DNA of 64,000 nucleotides from Panulirus ornatus (GCF_036320965.1 NC_092225.1:55788515-55852514), one strand, 5' to 3'; shown: positions 37,180 to 49,180, numbered from the stretch's first letter. Notes: generated by a model not told the origin, from the sequence alone. Program-made: numbers and translations.

Positions 37180-37356
37180 TGTTTAGGTATGTATATGTGC
37201 GTATGTATGTATATGTATGTATAATTTGAAATGTATGTATATAATGTGCGTGTGTGGGCGGTTATGTATATACATGTGTATGTGCGTGGGATGGGCCATT
37301 CTTTCGTCTGTTTCCTTACGCTACCTCGCTAATGCGGGAGATGGCGACTAAGTATG
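37180..37356 (+). mobile_element. Diverged dominant-LINE 3' UTR fragment
   Basis: GGCCATTCTTTCGTCTG and CGCTACCTCGCTAATGCGGG match the LINE 3' end with several differences. There is no A tail and no coding part. Confidence 0.8.
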
Positions 37357-37691
37357 ATTATAAAAATACTGTACATAAGGGTAACATTGTATTAATTCAG
37401 GACTTCATCATGGCATAGCCTCGACATCAGGTATTAAGGGTTACTAACAACGCCAGAAAATGAGAAACAAGTGAATTGTCATATGTCGTTCATGCCTTGT
37501 GTACCGCTGTGGTCTCCTACGTACAGGAGGAAGATTTAGCAAATTATTATAAAGTCAGTTTCGATGCAGTGGTTTTCTGTAGTAAGAGACCCGTCTCGAT
37601 GTGAGCGTGCTTTCTGTTAAATGAGCGTCACCGTTGTTGATTATTGCTACAAATGAGCTAAATTTGAATACTTTATATACGGGATATATCA

Positions 37692-37848
37692 GTGTCTGGG
37701 GTAAACCCTGGAAAGCTGTGTAGGTATGTATATTTGCGTGTGTGGACGTATGTATATACATGTGTATGGGGGTGGGTTGGGCCATTTCTTTCGTCTGTTT
37801 CCTTGCGCTACCTCGCAAACGCGGGAGACAGCGACAAAGCAAAAATAG

Positions 37849-37862
<14 letters not shown>
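37692..37862 (+). mobile_element. Dominant-LINE 3' UTR, severely 5'-truncated insertion
   Basis: It starts at GTGTCTGGGGTAAACC, is almost identical to the 3' UTR of the other copies and ends in an A-rich tail. (AT)n follows directly. Confidence 0.92.

Positions 37863-37918
<56 letters not shown>
37863..37918. repeat. (AT)n microsatellite at LINE tail
   Basis: About 28 AT units. Confidence 0.98.
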
Positions 37919-37922
<4 letters not shown>

Positions 37923-38200
37923 AAGAATGCTATTACTCGTCAACCTTGAAATATTGCCAGGCACTCGCTATCCTGTGTATATTTTGTTGTGTATTGAAAC
38001 AGGTGTGACGAAAGAGATTCTCTTCAGGAGAGATTTTGAGATATCAAATAGCAAGTCAGGCTATGAAATGGCATAGTGCGAATGTCCTGGGGAGTGTTCT
38101 TTTTCCTCTTGCTCCGCATGTTATGCTGCAACACTTGTTCATTTTATGAAACGTCAAGATGAAAATAAGCAGTTTTGATATTTTGAGGATAAGTATGTTC

Positions 38201-38202
<2 letters not shown>

Positions 38203-38266
<64 letters not shown>
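38203..38266. repeat. (AT)n(GT)n compound microsatellite
   Basis: (AT)n to 38253 then a short (GT)n. Confidence 0.97.
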
Positions 38267-38379
38267 ACTTGATTACACAACTCTTAAAACCGCTTTGCAA
38301 ATGCCTGTGCTGGTTCCCGTTAAGATAATGACTGTACTGTTATGTTTTATATTTCAAATATTAATTTATCTCTTCCCAG

Positions 38380-38642
38380 CCCCTGTGTGCGCTGCCTCTA
38401 CGTTAGCATTCAAACCTGTGTATGAGAGTGTAGGGGGCTGGCGAGAGGAAGTAATTACCAAGGGTGGCACCCGCTCCTGTATCCTTCAATATACCCAGGT
38501 TTTGCAACGGCCAACTGCACTGCGATTATTCTGTAATACCTTTCTAATGTGGGAGGAACAAATAGAATATCTACAAATCCGCTTCCCTGCTCAAGATTAC
38601 AGTTTACTGTGTTTATATCGCTGGGGGGAAATAGATACGTAG
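38380..38642 (+). CDS. Possible exon or chance reading frame after a strong splice acceptor
   Basis: TTATCTCTTCCCAG (ending 38379) is a good acceptor. The frame after it stays open for 87 codons (PVCAASTLAFKP and onward) to TAG at 38640, and its phase fits the donor at 36672. Its right end overlaps a dispersed repeat (from 38619), so the terminal part is not host coding sequence. No domain is recognised. Low confidence. Confidence 0.15.
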
Positions 38643-38800
38643 GAATTACCTTGTTTCTATTAACAACATTCATTTTTATTGGTCAGTTAAGGGATATGGG
38701 CGGGACAAATCTGGGCTATGTTAGGGGAGGTTAGTGAACAATCACACCAGTTAGTTTGTGCCCCTGTGAGATTTGTCGTGATTATCCGCTTAACTATTAT
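38619..38800 (+). repeat. Dispersed repeat of unknown type, copy 1
   Basis: CGCTGGGG, then ACGTAGGAA, TTACCTTGTTTCTATTAAC, TTATTGGTCAGTTAA and GGGCTATGTTAGGGG occur in the same order at 46801-46985. There is no coding sequence and no terminal structure visible. Confidence 0.7.
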
Positions 38801-39060
38801 GCTTGGCATGGGTCGTTTACCGCAGTACTTGTTCCCTGTTTCTACGTTGCTAGGAAAGGATAAATTTCGCAACTTTTATTTTGGTTATTTCTCTTAAGCA
38901 TTTTTCGTATGATTTATGTTAGTTTCATTAATTTTGATGCTCAAAGTAGGGGCTTATCGCAGGTGAAGCATTATTAGATTACGTACGACGCTGCATGACC
39001 CGGAAGTCCCACATATAAATGTAATGAGCTTTTCTGTGAATACATGTGATGTGTTTTATT

Positions 39061-39070
39061 TATATATAAG
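39061..39070 (+). promoter_or_regulatory. Candidate TATA box
   Basis: TATATATAAG lies about 40-50 bp upstream of the signal-peptide-like reading frame at 39110. In such AT-rich DNA this match is weak evidence. Confidence 0.2.
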
Positions 39071-39109
39071 GCACGTAGTGCTTACAGCTCGGGGAGAGAG
39101 AGACGATAA

Positions 39110-39207
39110 ATGAGCAACAGGGTAGGAAGAGGGATCTTGATAATACTTCTGGCCCTGGTGTCCCAGTGGCTTTGTGCGGCTCTGTACACACACACACACA
39201 CACACAC

Positions 39208-39256
<49 letters not shown>
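39110..39256 (+). CDS. Small frame with a signal-peptide-like start (48 aa)
   Basis: It begins MSNRVGRGILIILLALVSQW and continues LCAAL: a basic n-region, a ten-residue hydrophobic core and a small-residue cleavage-type end (LCA-A), which is a textbook secretion signal. The frame then runs into (CA)n and (AT)n and stops at 39254, so as it stands there is no mature protein. Either this is a first exon whose donor I cannot place, or chance. The -3 base before the ATG is T, which is unfavourable. Confidence 0.2.
39186..39255. repeat. (CA)n(AT)n compound microsatellite
   Basis: (CA)n to 39208, then (AT)n. Confidence 0.98.
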
Positions 39257-42168
39257 CTATTTTAGAATCAGTGGTGTCGTTAGAATTTAAAAGAGCTTCT
39301 CGAAGCGTAGCCTAGTATGGATCATCGGGTCACCCCATCCTTAGGTAAGCGTTATGAGTCCAACTTGATCTCGAAAATGCCTTTAAGTTGTTCTAGGAAT
39401 TCATCTAGAGGTCCAAGGACTTAACGTAAGAATCATCCAGGTTTTAACAAACTGATGTCAGTAGCCTGTGAAAAGTGACGTACAACATGCTGAAAAATGC
39501 TCAGCGGGGTTTGTGTTTATCCTAACGCTGAATAGATCAATAGAATCTCGGTGGAGGCATACTTCGTTGTGGTTCCAGGTGTGAATATGATTAAAGCTCA
39601 TCGTGAAATACATTGCTGCAAATTCCGTCCCAATACTTTCATCGATATTTGACTAATTTGGTTGACGACATTTTGTGATGCTGTGCATTCACAAGGCGCA
39701 CGCACCGTAACAAGCACTGCACTTTGCTTGCTTAGCCCCCTCTTGTCTTCTGAAATAAACATTTCAATTGCCCTAAAAGTGGTGGCGAATTTTGTAAAGC
39801 GTTGTACAGTGTGCTAGATTAATGCTGCATAAATATTGAAAGCAGTAGTAAAGGTATAATCAAGAGGGAAATGGGTTGTCCCATATTCGTTAAATTGATT
39901 GCAAAGAAGGATCAAGTCAGTATATTTTTGCACTTTAGATAAAATTAACATTCGAATGCCACAAGAAAAGCAAAATAGATTATTAAAGTCATTTGTCTAT
40001 AGTAATTTGAAACGTGAAGCGATCTCTGGAACTTTTGAAATTATTCTGATAGGATCGTACAGTATTTGTTTACGTAGCTTGGATGAACTTTGCAGGTTGA
40101 GTTGTTAGCTGGGCTGGATTTTCCTGTTTCTCGTCAGGTGTTTCATAGATTATAGACTTCTAGAATGTTTTATCAGAACGTGGACCTCCCCGTATTTGAG
40201 TGGAAAAATTTGAAATGACAAGTGGAAATGTGGCACCAAACTCCACAGCACGTTGAAGGAAGCGTATAAGCAATCTCCACATTTAGTTATAAAGCTTTCA
40301 TTTATTCGCTTTTATTGCTGTTATTTTCAGAAACGTATCACCAAAGTTAACACAAGTCAAGGGAGTAATACACCTGTTTCAAAGAACATCATATTTGTAC
40401 TGACTAGTTGGAAGTTTTTTTTTTTTTTTTTAATAGTATATCCTTTGTAGGCTTCAGCAACACCATGGGCTTCCGCAACATCAAAGATGAAAACGATAGT
40501 CATTGTGTTTTTGGAGGACGTGGCAAACAAAGTACAATGTGTGGGTATGTTTCCCAAGTTTGTAGGTTATGTAGTGACATATGTTTTGTGGAATAATGGT
40601 GCTTTGGGAATATGGTGCTTCCAATCTCCGATGTTTCGGGATAAAGTGGTGGTCTCCTGTCGAGAGTTGAAAGTACGACCATTACACACCATAGATTGAT
40701 GGTGATAGTAAAATTAAGAGATTTTTTAGGCATTGTCTCTTCTGACGGACGCTGATATCCACGTGAATTTTCACGCTTTTATTGGACATTACAAACAATT
40801 ATCCTTTCTATGACATGGTGATGTATGGACGTGCATCTTAGTGAGAGTTAATCTAGGTCAGAAGTTGGTGAGAATCTCTTTACATAACCTTTGTTGAAAC
40901 TCTTTTACATAATGAGTTATAGAAAATAAGCAGGAAGTAAGCTAAGCTCTGGGAAATACAGCTGAAACAAAAAATGAAAACAACGGCCTGGAAGTTCCAA
41001 TGTCACGCAGTTGGAATAATTGCTCAATAAATTTGTCTTGAAACTCATTATTGTCTCGAGTTAGTCTCATTTAATACGGATGTATTTGTATCATTTAGCC
41101 TAAAATTAGGTCAATTATTTTCACAGTTCATTTGCTAACTGATAATGTCTTGTAAAGCTTGTGTTTCTGCCTGAAACCCTAAACGAAATGTTCGACAAAG
41201 TTTTGCATTTTTGCCATGTGTACAAGTGTTCAAATTGTAGTTATTGTTATTTCAGTAGTTTTCTCATACTTCTAATTCTAGAATATATAAGATGCTAAAG
41301 TATCTTTTTGGTAAACATTTCATTCGTGAGTTTTGCTTTTCTGAAATAAACATTGCCCGTCGTATCTACTCTCAGGGGTACTGTAGTGTATATGATGGTT
41401 TGTAAAGAGGTTTCTTGTTCAAGGACAGAAGTAGTTATCTAAAAGTCTAATGTATCTTCATGGGGACCAGATGATAAAACGGAACCTTTCTCTCCACTCG
41501 CTGTTCCGGCTGGAAAGATACTGGTAGCAGCTATGAAGAAGCGCCATATAGATAGAATATGCTGCAGACATGCAAAGCCTCCTGCAGGAGACTCACGCAA
41601 TCAGCTTAGGTCTCCCGCCAAGGGACGAAGTCTCCCGCATTGTGACTACTTGCCGCTTACATTGTGAGCGCTGTCGTATTCGGCGTCGTCGACGTCGGAT
41701 GTTCAGTTTTACATGGATGAAAATTCTTTGCTTTGCGCTCAAAGACAGAGCTTTTGCTGATTCTCTTTTTAATTTTTATATTAATACAGCTTAGCTCATG
41801 GTTCAGTATATATGACCTTTAGTATTTTTAGCTGATTATGGGGATGAATCTAGCGACATTTACAAATAAGACTTGGCTATCAATGTGTGTGGGGCGTCCA
41901 GCTGGCCTAAAGGCAGCGTCCCAATGTTCACTTGTTTTGCAAGACGAGTTGTCATCAAGCTATTAGTTCTTGGTTTCTCTTTGCTGCGTGTGTCTTTCGA
42001 CTCAGATACAAGAATGTTTTCAAATACTGTATGGCATCATATACAAGGGTAGATCTTGGTTTATTTTTCATAGAATTTTGTAGTGGAAAAAACACGTGAA
42101 TTTGGTGTAAGGAGGTGTCGCACGGGCCTGTCCACTAAAAATCTGCTTTTAGGATATTTCATCTTGAT
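39257..42168. other. Long AT-rich stretch without a recognised gene
   Basis: Only short unrecognised frames (60-77 codons). A T16 run at about 40416-40432 is followed by ATCCTTTGTAG, a possible splice acceptor, but the sequence after it has no recognised domain. No tandem repeats of note. Confidence 0.45.
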
Positions 42169-42427
42169 ATCACAAGGAATAGAGTGAATTGGAGCGATGT
42201 GGTATACCGGGGTTGATGTGCTGTCAGTGGATTGAATCAGGGCATGTGAAGCGTCTGGGGTAAACCATGGAAAGCTGTGTAGGTATGTATATTTGCGTGT
42301 GTGGACGTATGTATATACATGTGTATGGGGGTGGGTTGGGCCATTTCTTTCGTCTGTTTCCTTGCGCTACCTCGCAAACGCGGGAGACAGCGACAAAGCA
42401 AAAAAAAAAAAAAAAAAAAATCACAAG
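42169..42427 (+). mobile_element. Dominant-LINE 3' end insertion with target-site duplication
   Basis: Only the last dozen codons (WSDVVYRG), the 3' UTR and a poly(A) tail (42400-42420) are present. ATCACAAG occurs at 42169-42176 and again at 42420-42427, an 8-bp duplication. It is a very short 5'-truncated insertion. Confidence 0.92.
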
Positions 42428-42559
42428 ATTACTCGCTTGAAATTTGTAAGGAACAGAATGAATGGAAAACGTATTTTGATCAACTTCTAACCTACGATTA
42501 CTATTGGGAGGAGGGTTTAAGCCTGTAATCGCTAAAAATTTGAAACATTTGAAATATTG
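42428..42559. other. No feature seen
   Basis: Flank between the LINE insertion and a small tandem repeat. Confidence 0.5.
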
Positions 42560-42665
42560 TATTGTGTCGTGACGTGAGTGTTATTGTATTTTGCAGTGTC
42601 GTGTGAGTACTGTTGTATTTGGCAGTGATGTTAGTATTAGAGTACTGTACAGTGACATTAGTTAC
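42560..42665. repeat. Diverged 28-30-bp tandem repeat, about 3.5 copies
   Basis: Units contain GTGTCGTG or GTGATGTTAG followed by TTGTATTTTGCA, TTGTATTTGGCA or GTACTGTACA. Confidence 0.6.
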
Positions 42666-43335
42666 TAGTTAACTAATCATACTAGAGCTTAAGATTAGGG
42701 TGAGCTGTATATTTCATTGCTTTGGATAAGCATATGCATGAGGTACATTTAGTGAGCCAGGGCGTCATGTATACAGGGATGTTCACAGAGTCAGTGTTAT
42801 GTTTCATACAGTATGAGCTTGACTGAACAGTTAGTGATGAACAGTCACTTTGATACAGTTGTTGACATAGCCTAACTAGCAGGGAACTGAGCTATTTGCA
42901 GTGGCGTGTGTGGGTACTAATTTTGTGCTGCGTGGAGGGAGTTTTACATTCGTGATGCCCCGTCTTTTAACTCATGAATATGTGTACCGTGTCTTTACCC
43001 TTGTACCTACACACACAAACACAACAATTGTGTTTTGATTGCTTGTGGATGGATGACTTACCAGCCCGTTGAAAGGCATGCCAGCATGATCTCCACTCAC
43101 GCGGGGATTCAGTGGTTCATTAAAATGACGTGTTCTTCAGGGATCCAGGAAAACATCCATTACTGGGAACAAACAAAGATTGAGCCGTCAGAAGCCAAAA
43201 GTCTGTGCCTGGCGTACGCCTAGCAAATCGTACAACAGGGCTATTCAGTTACTTTAGGAGTAGAGCTGGATTATGAAACATAACAAGCACTGTTTTAAGA
43301 GTGCCTTAGGTTAACTAAGTTCTAAAAAACAGTGG
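42666..43335. other. No recognised gene
   Basis: The upstream part of the Penelope-like element would be expected here if it were longer, but I cannot recognise its reverse-transcriptase motifs. Confidence 0.4.
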
Positions 43336-43433
43336 TTTGATGATGCATTCCAGTACAATAACATCAGTAAGACCTTGATAAATAGTAGGCCAAATCATGG
43401 AACATTTAGGAGTGTTTACGCCGTCAAATGCAA

Positions 43434-43440
<7 letters not shown>
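43336..43440 (+). pseudogene. Penelope-like element, start of the GIY-YIG nuclease region (left half)
   Basis: Thirty-five open codons read FDDAFQYNNISKTLINSRPN and end SVYAVKCKAY. The YNN-ISKTLI block and the VY..KCK block match the region joining reverse transcriptase and GIY-YIG nuclease in Penelope-like retroelements. The frame is interrupted at TAT by (AT)n and a LINE insertion; the continuation is at 45013. In frame, the next codons after removal of the insert would be I-G-Q-T-G-K-T. Confidence 0.75.

Positions 43441-43482
<42 letters not shown>
43438..43482. repeat. (AT)n microsatellite between Penelope-like codons and the LINE
   Basis: 22 AT units sit between the Penelope-like coding sequence and the 5' end of the inserted LINE. 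Confidence 0.98.
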
Positions 43483-43487
<5 letters not shown>

Positions 43488-45012
43488 AGAGGCAAAGGGG
43501 ATAAGAGTGAGTGCTCAAATTACATAGGTATAAGTTTGTTGAGTATTCCTGGGAAATTATATGGGAGGGTATTGATTGAGAGGGTGAAGGCATGTACAGA
43601 GCATCAGAGTGGGGAAGAGCAGTGTGGTTTCAGAAGTGGTAGCGGATGTGTGGATCAGGTGTTTGTTTTGAAGAATGTATGTTAGAAATACTTAGAAAAG
43701 CAAATGGATTTGTATGTAGCATTTATGGATCTGGAGAAGGCATATGATAGAGTTGATAGAGATGCTCTGTGGAAGGTATTAAGGATATATGGTGTGGGTG
43801 GCAAGTTGTTAGAAGCAGTGAAAAGTTTTTATCGAGGATGTAAGGCATGTGTACGTGTAGGAAGAGAGGAAAGTGATTGGTTCTCAGTGAATGTAGGTTT
43901 GCGGCAGGGGTGTGTGATGTCTCCATGGTTGTTTAATTTGTTTATGGGTGGGGTTATTAGGGAGGTGAATGCAAGAGTTTTGGAAAGAGGGGTAAGAATG
44001 AAGTCTGTTGTGGATGAGAGAGCTTGGGAAGTGAGTCAGTTGTTGTCCGCTGATGATACAGCGCTGGTGGCTGATTCATGTGAGAAATGCAGAAGCTGGT
44101 AACTGAGTTTGGTAAAGTGTGTGAAAGAAGAAAGTTAAGAGTAAATGTGAATAAGAGCACGGTTATTAGGTACAGTAGGGTTGAGGGTCAAGTCAATTGG
44201 GAGGTAAGTTTGAATGGAGAAAAACTGGAGGAAGTAAAGTGTTTTAGATATCTGGGAGTGGATCTGGCAGCGGATGGAACCATGGAAGCGGAAGTGAATC
44301 ATAGGGTGGGGGAGGGGGCGAAAATCCTGGGAGCCTTGAAAAATGTGTGGAAGTCGAGAACATTATCTCGGAAAGCAAAAATGGGTATGTTTGAAGGAAT
44401 AGTGGTTCCAACAATGTTGTATGGTTGCGAGGCGTGGGCTATGGATAGAGTTGTGCGCAGGAGGATGGATGTGCTGGAAATGAGATGTTTGAGGACAATG
44501 TGTGGTGTGAGGTGGTTTGATCGAGTAAGTAACGTAAGGGTAAGAGAGATGTGTGGAAATAAAAAGAGCGTGGTTGAGAGAGCAGAAGAGGGTGTTTTGA
44601 AATGGTTTGGGCACATGGAGAGAATGAGTGAGGAAAGATTGACCAACAGGATATATATGTCGGAGGTGGAGGGAACGAGGAGAAGAGGGAGACCAAATTG
44701 GAGGTGGAAAGATGGAGTGAAAAAGATTTTGTGTGATCGGGGCCTGAACATGCAGGAGGGTGAAAGGAGGGCAAGGAATAGAGTGAATTGGAGCGATGTG
44801 GTATACCGGGGTTGACGTGCTGTCAGTGGATTGAATCGGGGCATGTGAAGCGTCTGGGGTAAACCATGGAAAGCTGTGTAGGTATGTATATTTGCGTGTG
44901 TGGACGTATGTATATACAGGTGTATGGGGGTGGGTTGGGCCATTTCTTTCGTCTGTTTCCTTGCGCTACCTCGCAAACGCGGGAGACAGCGACAAAAAAA
45001 GAAAAAAAAAAA
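43483..45012 (+). mobile_element. Dominant LINE copy inserted in the Penelope-like element
   Basis: It starts within GKGDKSECSNY and covers the whole reverse transcriptase, the C-terminus (VVYRG, stop about 44813), the 3' UTR and a poly(A) tail (44994-45012). Inactivating changes: TAG at 43683-43685 after LKNVC, a one-base deletion near 44087 (SCEKLQKL region) and FADD changed to SADD at about 44046. The catalytic Asp pair itself remains. It is 5'-truncated. Confidence 0.93.
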
Positions 45013-45330
45013 ATAGGCCAGACCGGAAAAACTGTAAGGAGAGGTGTTATTGGCACCGTCATGCAGTGCGCAGGGATGACCACAAAAGTGCGATAGCTAA
45101 ACACTCATGAAAATGATCACCCCATAGATCTTGAAAGTCCCGTTATTCTATAACTCTGCTGGTTCTGCCACACGCAACGTCGTTGAATCTGTCTTGATTG
45201 CTCATGCTAAGAACTTTGATTTGTCCCCAGGCAACTTTAAAGCAAATCCTAGCGTTGACCAAATCATTATGAGAGAATTGACAACACACGAAAACAAAAA
45301 AAAGTTCAAGACACACCCAGCTACCCAGGT
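45013..45330 (+). pseudogene. Penelope-like element, GIY-YIG nuclease region (right half)
   Basis: The codons IGQTGKTV begin immediately after the LINE tail. Then, across at least three frameshifts, come ERCYWHRHAVRRDDHKSAIA, HENDHPIDLESPVIL, and SATRNVVESVLIAHAKNF followed by LSPGNF. The order (IGQTG, R..HR.AVR, HPIDW-like, VVES, NLSPG-like) is that of the C-terminal GIY-YIG domain of Penelope-like elements. It is clearly broken and cannot encode a working nuclease. Confidence 0.75.
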
Positions 45331-45591
45331 CAAACCCCGCCACTTCCCCCCCCTCCCCCACCCCCCGTAATCACTCTCCCTTTCAACGATTACTGCCTGA
45401 CAAAGCGGACAGTGGTTGGTCTGTACTGATTCATGCTATAGACGGCGGTACTCCATTGTGATGTTGATATTTAAATAACTTTGTTAAGTAGTGGTACCTG
45501 ATGAGGTGGATCGTCTCCACGAAACACGTCGTGCCACATGTATAGAAAAATTACATGTTTAAGAAAATTGTATGAACTACTGAGTAGTATG

Positions 45592-45594
<3 letters not shown>

Positions 45595-45651
<57 letters not shown>

Positions 45652-45672
45652 TATATATATATTATATACATT
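45595..45672. repeat. (AT)n microsatellite
   Basis: (AT)n to 45648, then imperfect TA repeats. Confidence 0.97.
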
Positions 45673-45716
45673 CATCGCCGTTTCCCACATTTGCTAGGTA
45701 CCACTCTGAACGGACA
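45673..45716 (-). mobile_element. Possible remnant of the SINE-like element tail
   Basis: CATCGCCGTTTCCCACATTT then GCTAGGTA and GAACGGAC resembles the tail of the 49.6-kb element, also right beside (AT)n. The match is short and diverged. Confidence 0.4.
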
Positions 45717-46800
45717 ATAGATAGAATTACTAGATTATATATTCTCACCATAGCCTCTAGTTTCTTTGAATAGGAACCTTATCAAGCTGTTAGATTTTAT
45801 GTGTGATCCACGTATCTGTGAATGGTTAACAAAGCGTATGATGATGTGCATAAAGTTATATAGCATCACCTCGCCTCATCACACCTCAGCTAACCTAACT
45901 CGACCTTACCTAATCTTGCTTTGCAAAATGTACGAAAGTCCCTGTGGATGCACCAGCTGCCTTAAATCTTCCCAAAAATAATTTGATGTATTGACCATCG
46001 AGATTCAGGACGTAAGATCACCTAACATTTATTTAGGATTTTTCTCGTATTCGCCGCAAAGACTGGAAGCACCAATTTCATGTAAGAATGCCCAAAGAAT
46101 ATATTGCTCTGATATTCCAGATTTTAAAGGTAAATATATGAGGATCCAGTTCTTCAGGCTAGACAGAATGACTCCCATCTCGGAGTGGTAACGACTATTA
46201 CTACTTCACGCGGAGTCGGACAATTTAACTTGCTCCAGTTTCAGACCACCATTCTCAGTGCGCTGCCTGCCTGTGTTCGCTTCCAGACCTGGACTTGGGT
46301 TGAGGGAGGGAGACTAGCGGACGGACGAGGAAAAATAACATTGCCTTCAAGCATCCACTTAAATTTGGAGGTTTTGGGAAAATAGTAGGAATCTTGGGTT
46401 AGTTAAAGATCGAATGGCAATATTTGTCATCCGTACCAGAGGTAGGTGTAGGCACACTTAGATTGCGGTATTACGTTCTTGTGAGAAATTCACCATTTTA
46501 GATCGGTCGAAACAAACCCTGCAGGAAATAGAGTTTATTGTTAATGATAGGATATCGGGAATATTGGAGCTGAAAGCAAAGTGTGATGCATCAGATAAAT
46601 AGCCACGGCATGTAGACAGCATAACTAGATTTAGGTAATATTTTAAGAATTGTTACAGTGTTACATTTCCCGTCTCACGAGGGTCTGAGAATAGGGTGCA
46701 ACATAAAGATCCAAACTAACAAATGTACTGTGATTAAGCTAATTTTCTCCCCCCTACTGGAAGTTCGACGACTAACCTAGCCATCCTCTGCCCGGCTTAG

Positions 46801-46985
46801 ATTTACAACGCTGGGGAAATTGATGCGCCACGTAGGAAATACTTTGTTCTCGTTAGCAGCATTTTATCTTAATTAGTCAGTAAACAATATGGATGGAACA
46901 CAATTTTGGGCAGTGTTAGGGGGAACGGGGATAGCGGACAATGACAACTGGTTGATTTGTTTCATTATGACTTTGTTGTCGATAT
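46801..46985 (+). repeat. Dispersed repeat of unknown type, copy 2
   Basis: Shares blocks with 38619-38800 in the same order: CGCTGGGGAAAT, CACGTAGGAAATAC, TTAGTCAGTAAA, GTGTTAGGGGGA and GACAATGACAACTGG. Confidence 0.7.
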
Positions 46986-47106
46986 CAACTCTCCGAGCAT
47001 CTTAGGCTAGGCTGTCCGTCAACAGTCGTTTCTTCAAATGCTAAGGGCGGATAGTGTTTAGACTTCTGGTATTTATGTATTGCACTATTCATTTCTTGTG
47101 CAGTTG

Positions 47107-47164
<58 letters not shown>
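47107..47164. repeat. (AT)n microsatellite
   Basis: About 28 AT units. Confidence 0.98.
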
Positions 47165-47166
<2 letters not shown>

Positions 47167-47279
47167 CTGCTCCAGGGGTCCCTTTAGTCCTTATATGAGG
47201 CTCCTGCAGCACTCATGGAGCTTACCACGTCCACCGGTCGGGACCAAATAAAGATTTGTGTTATGTGCGCATCTAAGTG

Positions 47280-47560
47280 CAGAGAGTGCAGAAGAGCTGA
47301 GTAAGAGTGCTTTCGATGTTACCTTTATGGTATTTGCATCCTGGGCATAAAGGGTCTTGGGATATGTTGAAAGGGTTTTTGTAATATTGTAGTGATGGAT
47401 GATGTCCAGAACATAGTAGGGAGAATGTGACTCGTGTTTGTCTGGGGAGTGCGGTTTCTGATGGTTGTATCTGGTGGGATAGAGTTTAAGACTGAGTTTG
47501 GAAGTTGGTTGTTAAAGAGAGGTATGGGTGGGAGGGATCTGTAATATATAATATTCCAGG
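47280..47560 (-). mobile_element. C-terminal fragment of a third LINE family
   Basis: On the minus strand one frame reads RQTRVTFSLLCSGHHPSLQY and then DPLCPGCKYHKGNIESTLTQ. The LPRQTRxxLxxLRSG..., CPxC...xEHLF pattern is the conserved C-terminal end of many animal LINE polyproteins. It is isolated and without a tail. Confidence 0.7.
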
Positions 47561-49180
47561 ACCATTTTCAAAAGGTTTATGCAGCTTAAGGTTGCTCTAC
47601 TTTCAGTATCAGGGAATTGTAGATTCCTTTGAAGGAGTAAGTTCTTTGACGAAACTGTACTCCCAGTGATACAACCTCAAAACTCAGTCTTTGATTCCAC
47701 CCTACTCACTACACATAGCAGAAATCACATTTCCCAGACAGACAACACGGAGTACGAGCAGGACCCGGGTAAGATATGTTCCTTTAAAGTTGACCTACTG
47801 CGTTATGGTGGAAAACACCCTAATTCATAAGTGTAATGAAATGATTAGGGGAAATGCACTAAATTTCATTACACGTGTAAAAAGCATTTGGAGTGACTGC
47901 ATATGGGTGAAGGTGCTCTAACCTCCCATCAACGAACTCAAGAGGGGTAACTCTTACTCTGTAGAACTCGTAGGCAAAGGAGTAGTTATGGGAAGATACT
48001 CTTGAAGTAATCACGTAGTGAAACAAGCTGTTTACTGTAGTTCCTGCTGCACAGCATTATCGTGACTAGCGGCGCTGGTTCCGGTCTCTGGTAGTTTTAG
48101 AAGTTCTCTTCAGGGATGGAGCATCAGCAGGTTGCGCATGTCTATGGCATATGACGTCTGTATTTTAGACTAGCTGTATGAGTGTCTGTGCGACGGACCA
48201 CGTTCTTCAGGTCTGGTCGGTCCGTACGTGCACTGCTCGCTGGTGCGTACCGCGCCTGCCGGCTCAAGCATGTCCTTGGTACGGCTCGCCTTTTTTCCGT
48301 CTCCACATAGCTAAGACTACTCTCTCCCCAGCTAAGACTGTATTGAAATACAGGCCATCAGTACCCCTGTAGGCACGTTTTCGACTGGTTACTAACCATA
48401 CACGGAATGGACCTAACACATCCTGCTTTGATAGTGCGAGGTATGATAGATTTTTTTTTTCATACCTTTCAGGCTAGGCGAACCCCCGGTGCCGTAAGCG
48501 GCACAGTAAAGTGCTCTGCTCCGACCTGGGACTGACTAACCCAATACTGACCTCGCCTCTGTTGTGCGTAATGTAATATACAATTTGTTGTATTAACAAG
48601 GTAATTAGTTGTGTCTTTGATTGTCACTTCCTCACTGGATTTTCTTACTTGGACACCGTGAATATTGCATTTCACAGCTTATACATAAGGGGGGTCTCGT
48701 AAGTTTAACACAGTAACTCTTATTTTTGATTTACAGTTACAATATGAGAGAACTTAAAAACAGTACGTCATGTCTTCTATTCCTACAGTGTGGTATTTTG
48801 CTCATCATCAGCTAAAATATTTAATTAAGTACTATATATTCGTACACATCTCCAGCTGGACACGTGAGTGAGGCTAGGCGGACCGCGAGCTCTAGCGACA
48901 GCCTAACCCAGGCGAGAGAACCACACTGTTTCTAACGCCTCAACTCTTTTCCCGCATTCTTACTTCTTAGTTATTGAATTCCTAACATAATCCTAACTAC
49001 TACCCGTTAACCCTACTAAGCTGTCGTATAAAAGTTGACATACTTGATAAACCATTATTATTATTATCCGCTTAAATGTTCTCACTCCTGCTGCGCTCCG
49101 AACAAGTCAAGCATGCTCAAGGAGTGACTGCGGTCAGCCGTTAAGTATACACAATACACACAAGCTTCCCGTCTCCCAGC

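Larger units (their letters stand above)
45331..46800. other. No recognised gene
   Basis: A C-rich patch (45340-45370) is followed by AT-rich DNA. Small plus frames at 45991-46191 and 46185-46385 (66 codons each) are unrecognised. Confidence 0.4.

Noticed and set aside
40417..40700. Possible exon after a T-rich acceptor-like sequence
   Set aside because: No recognised domain, no convincing donor, and competing frames on both strands.
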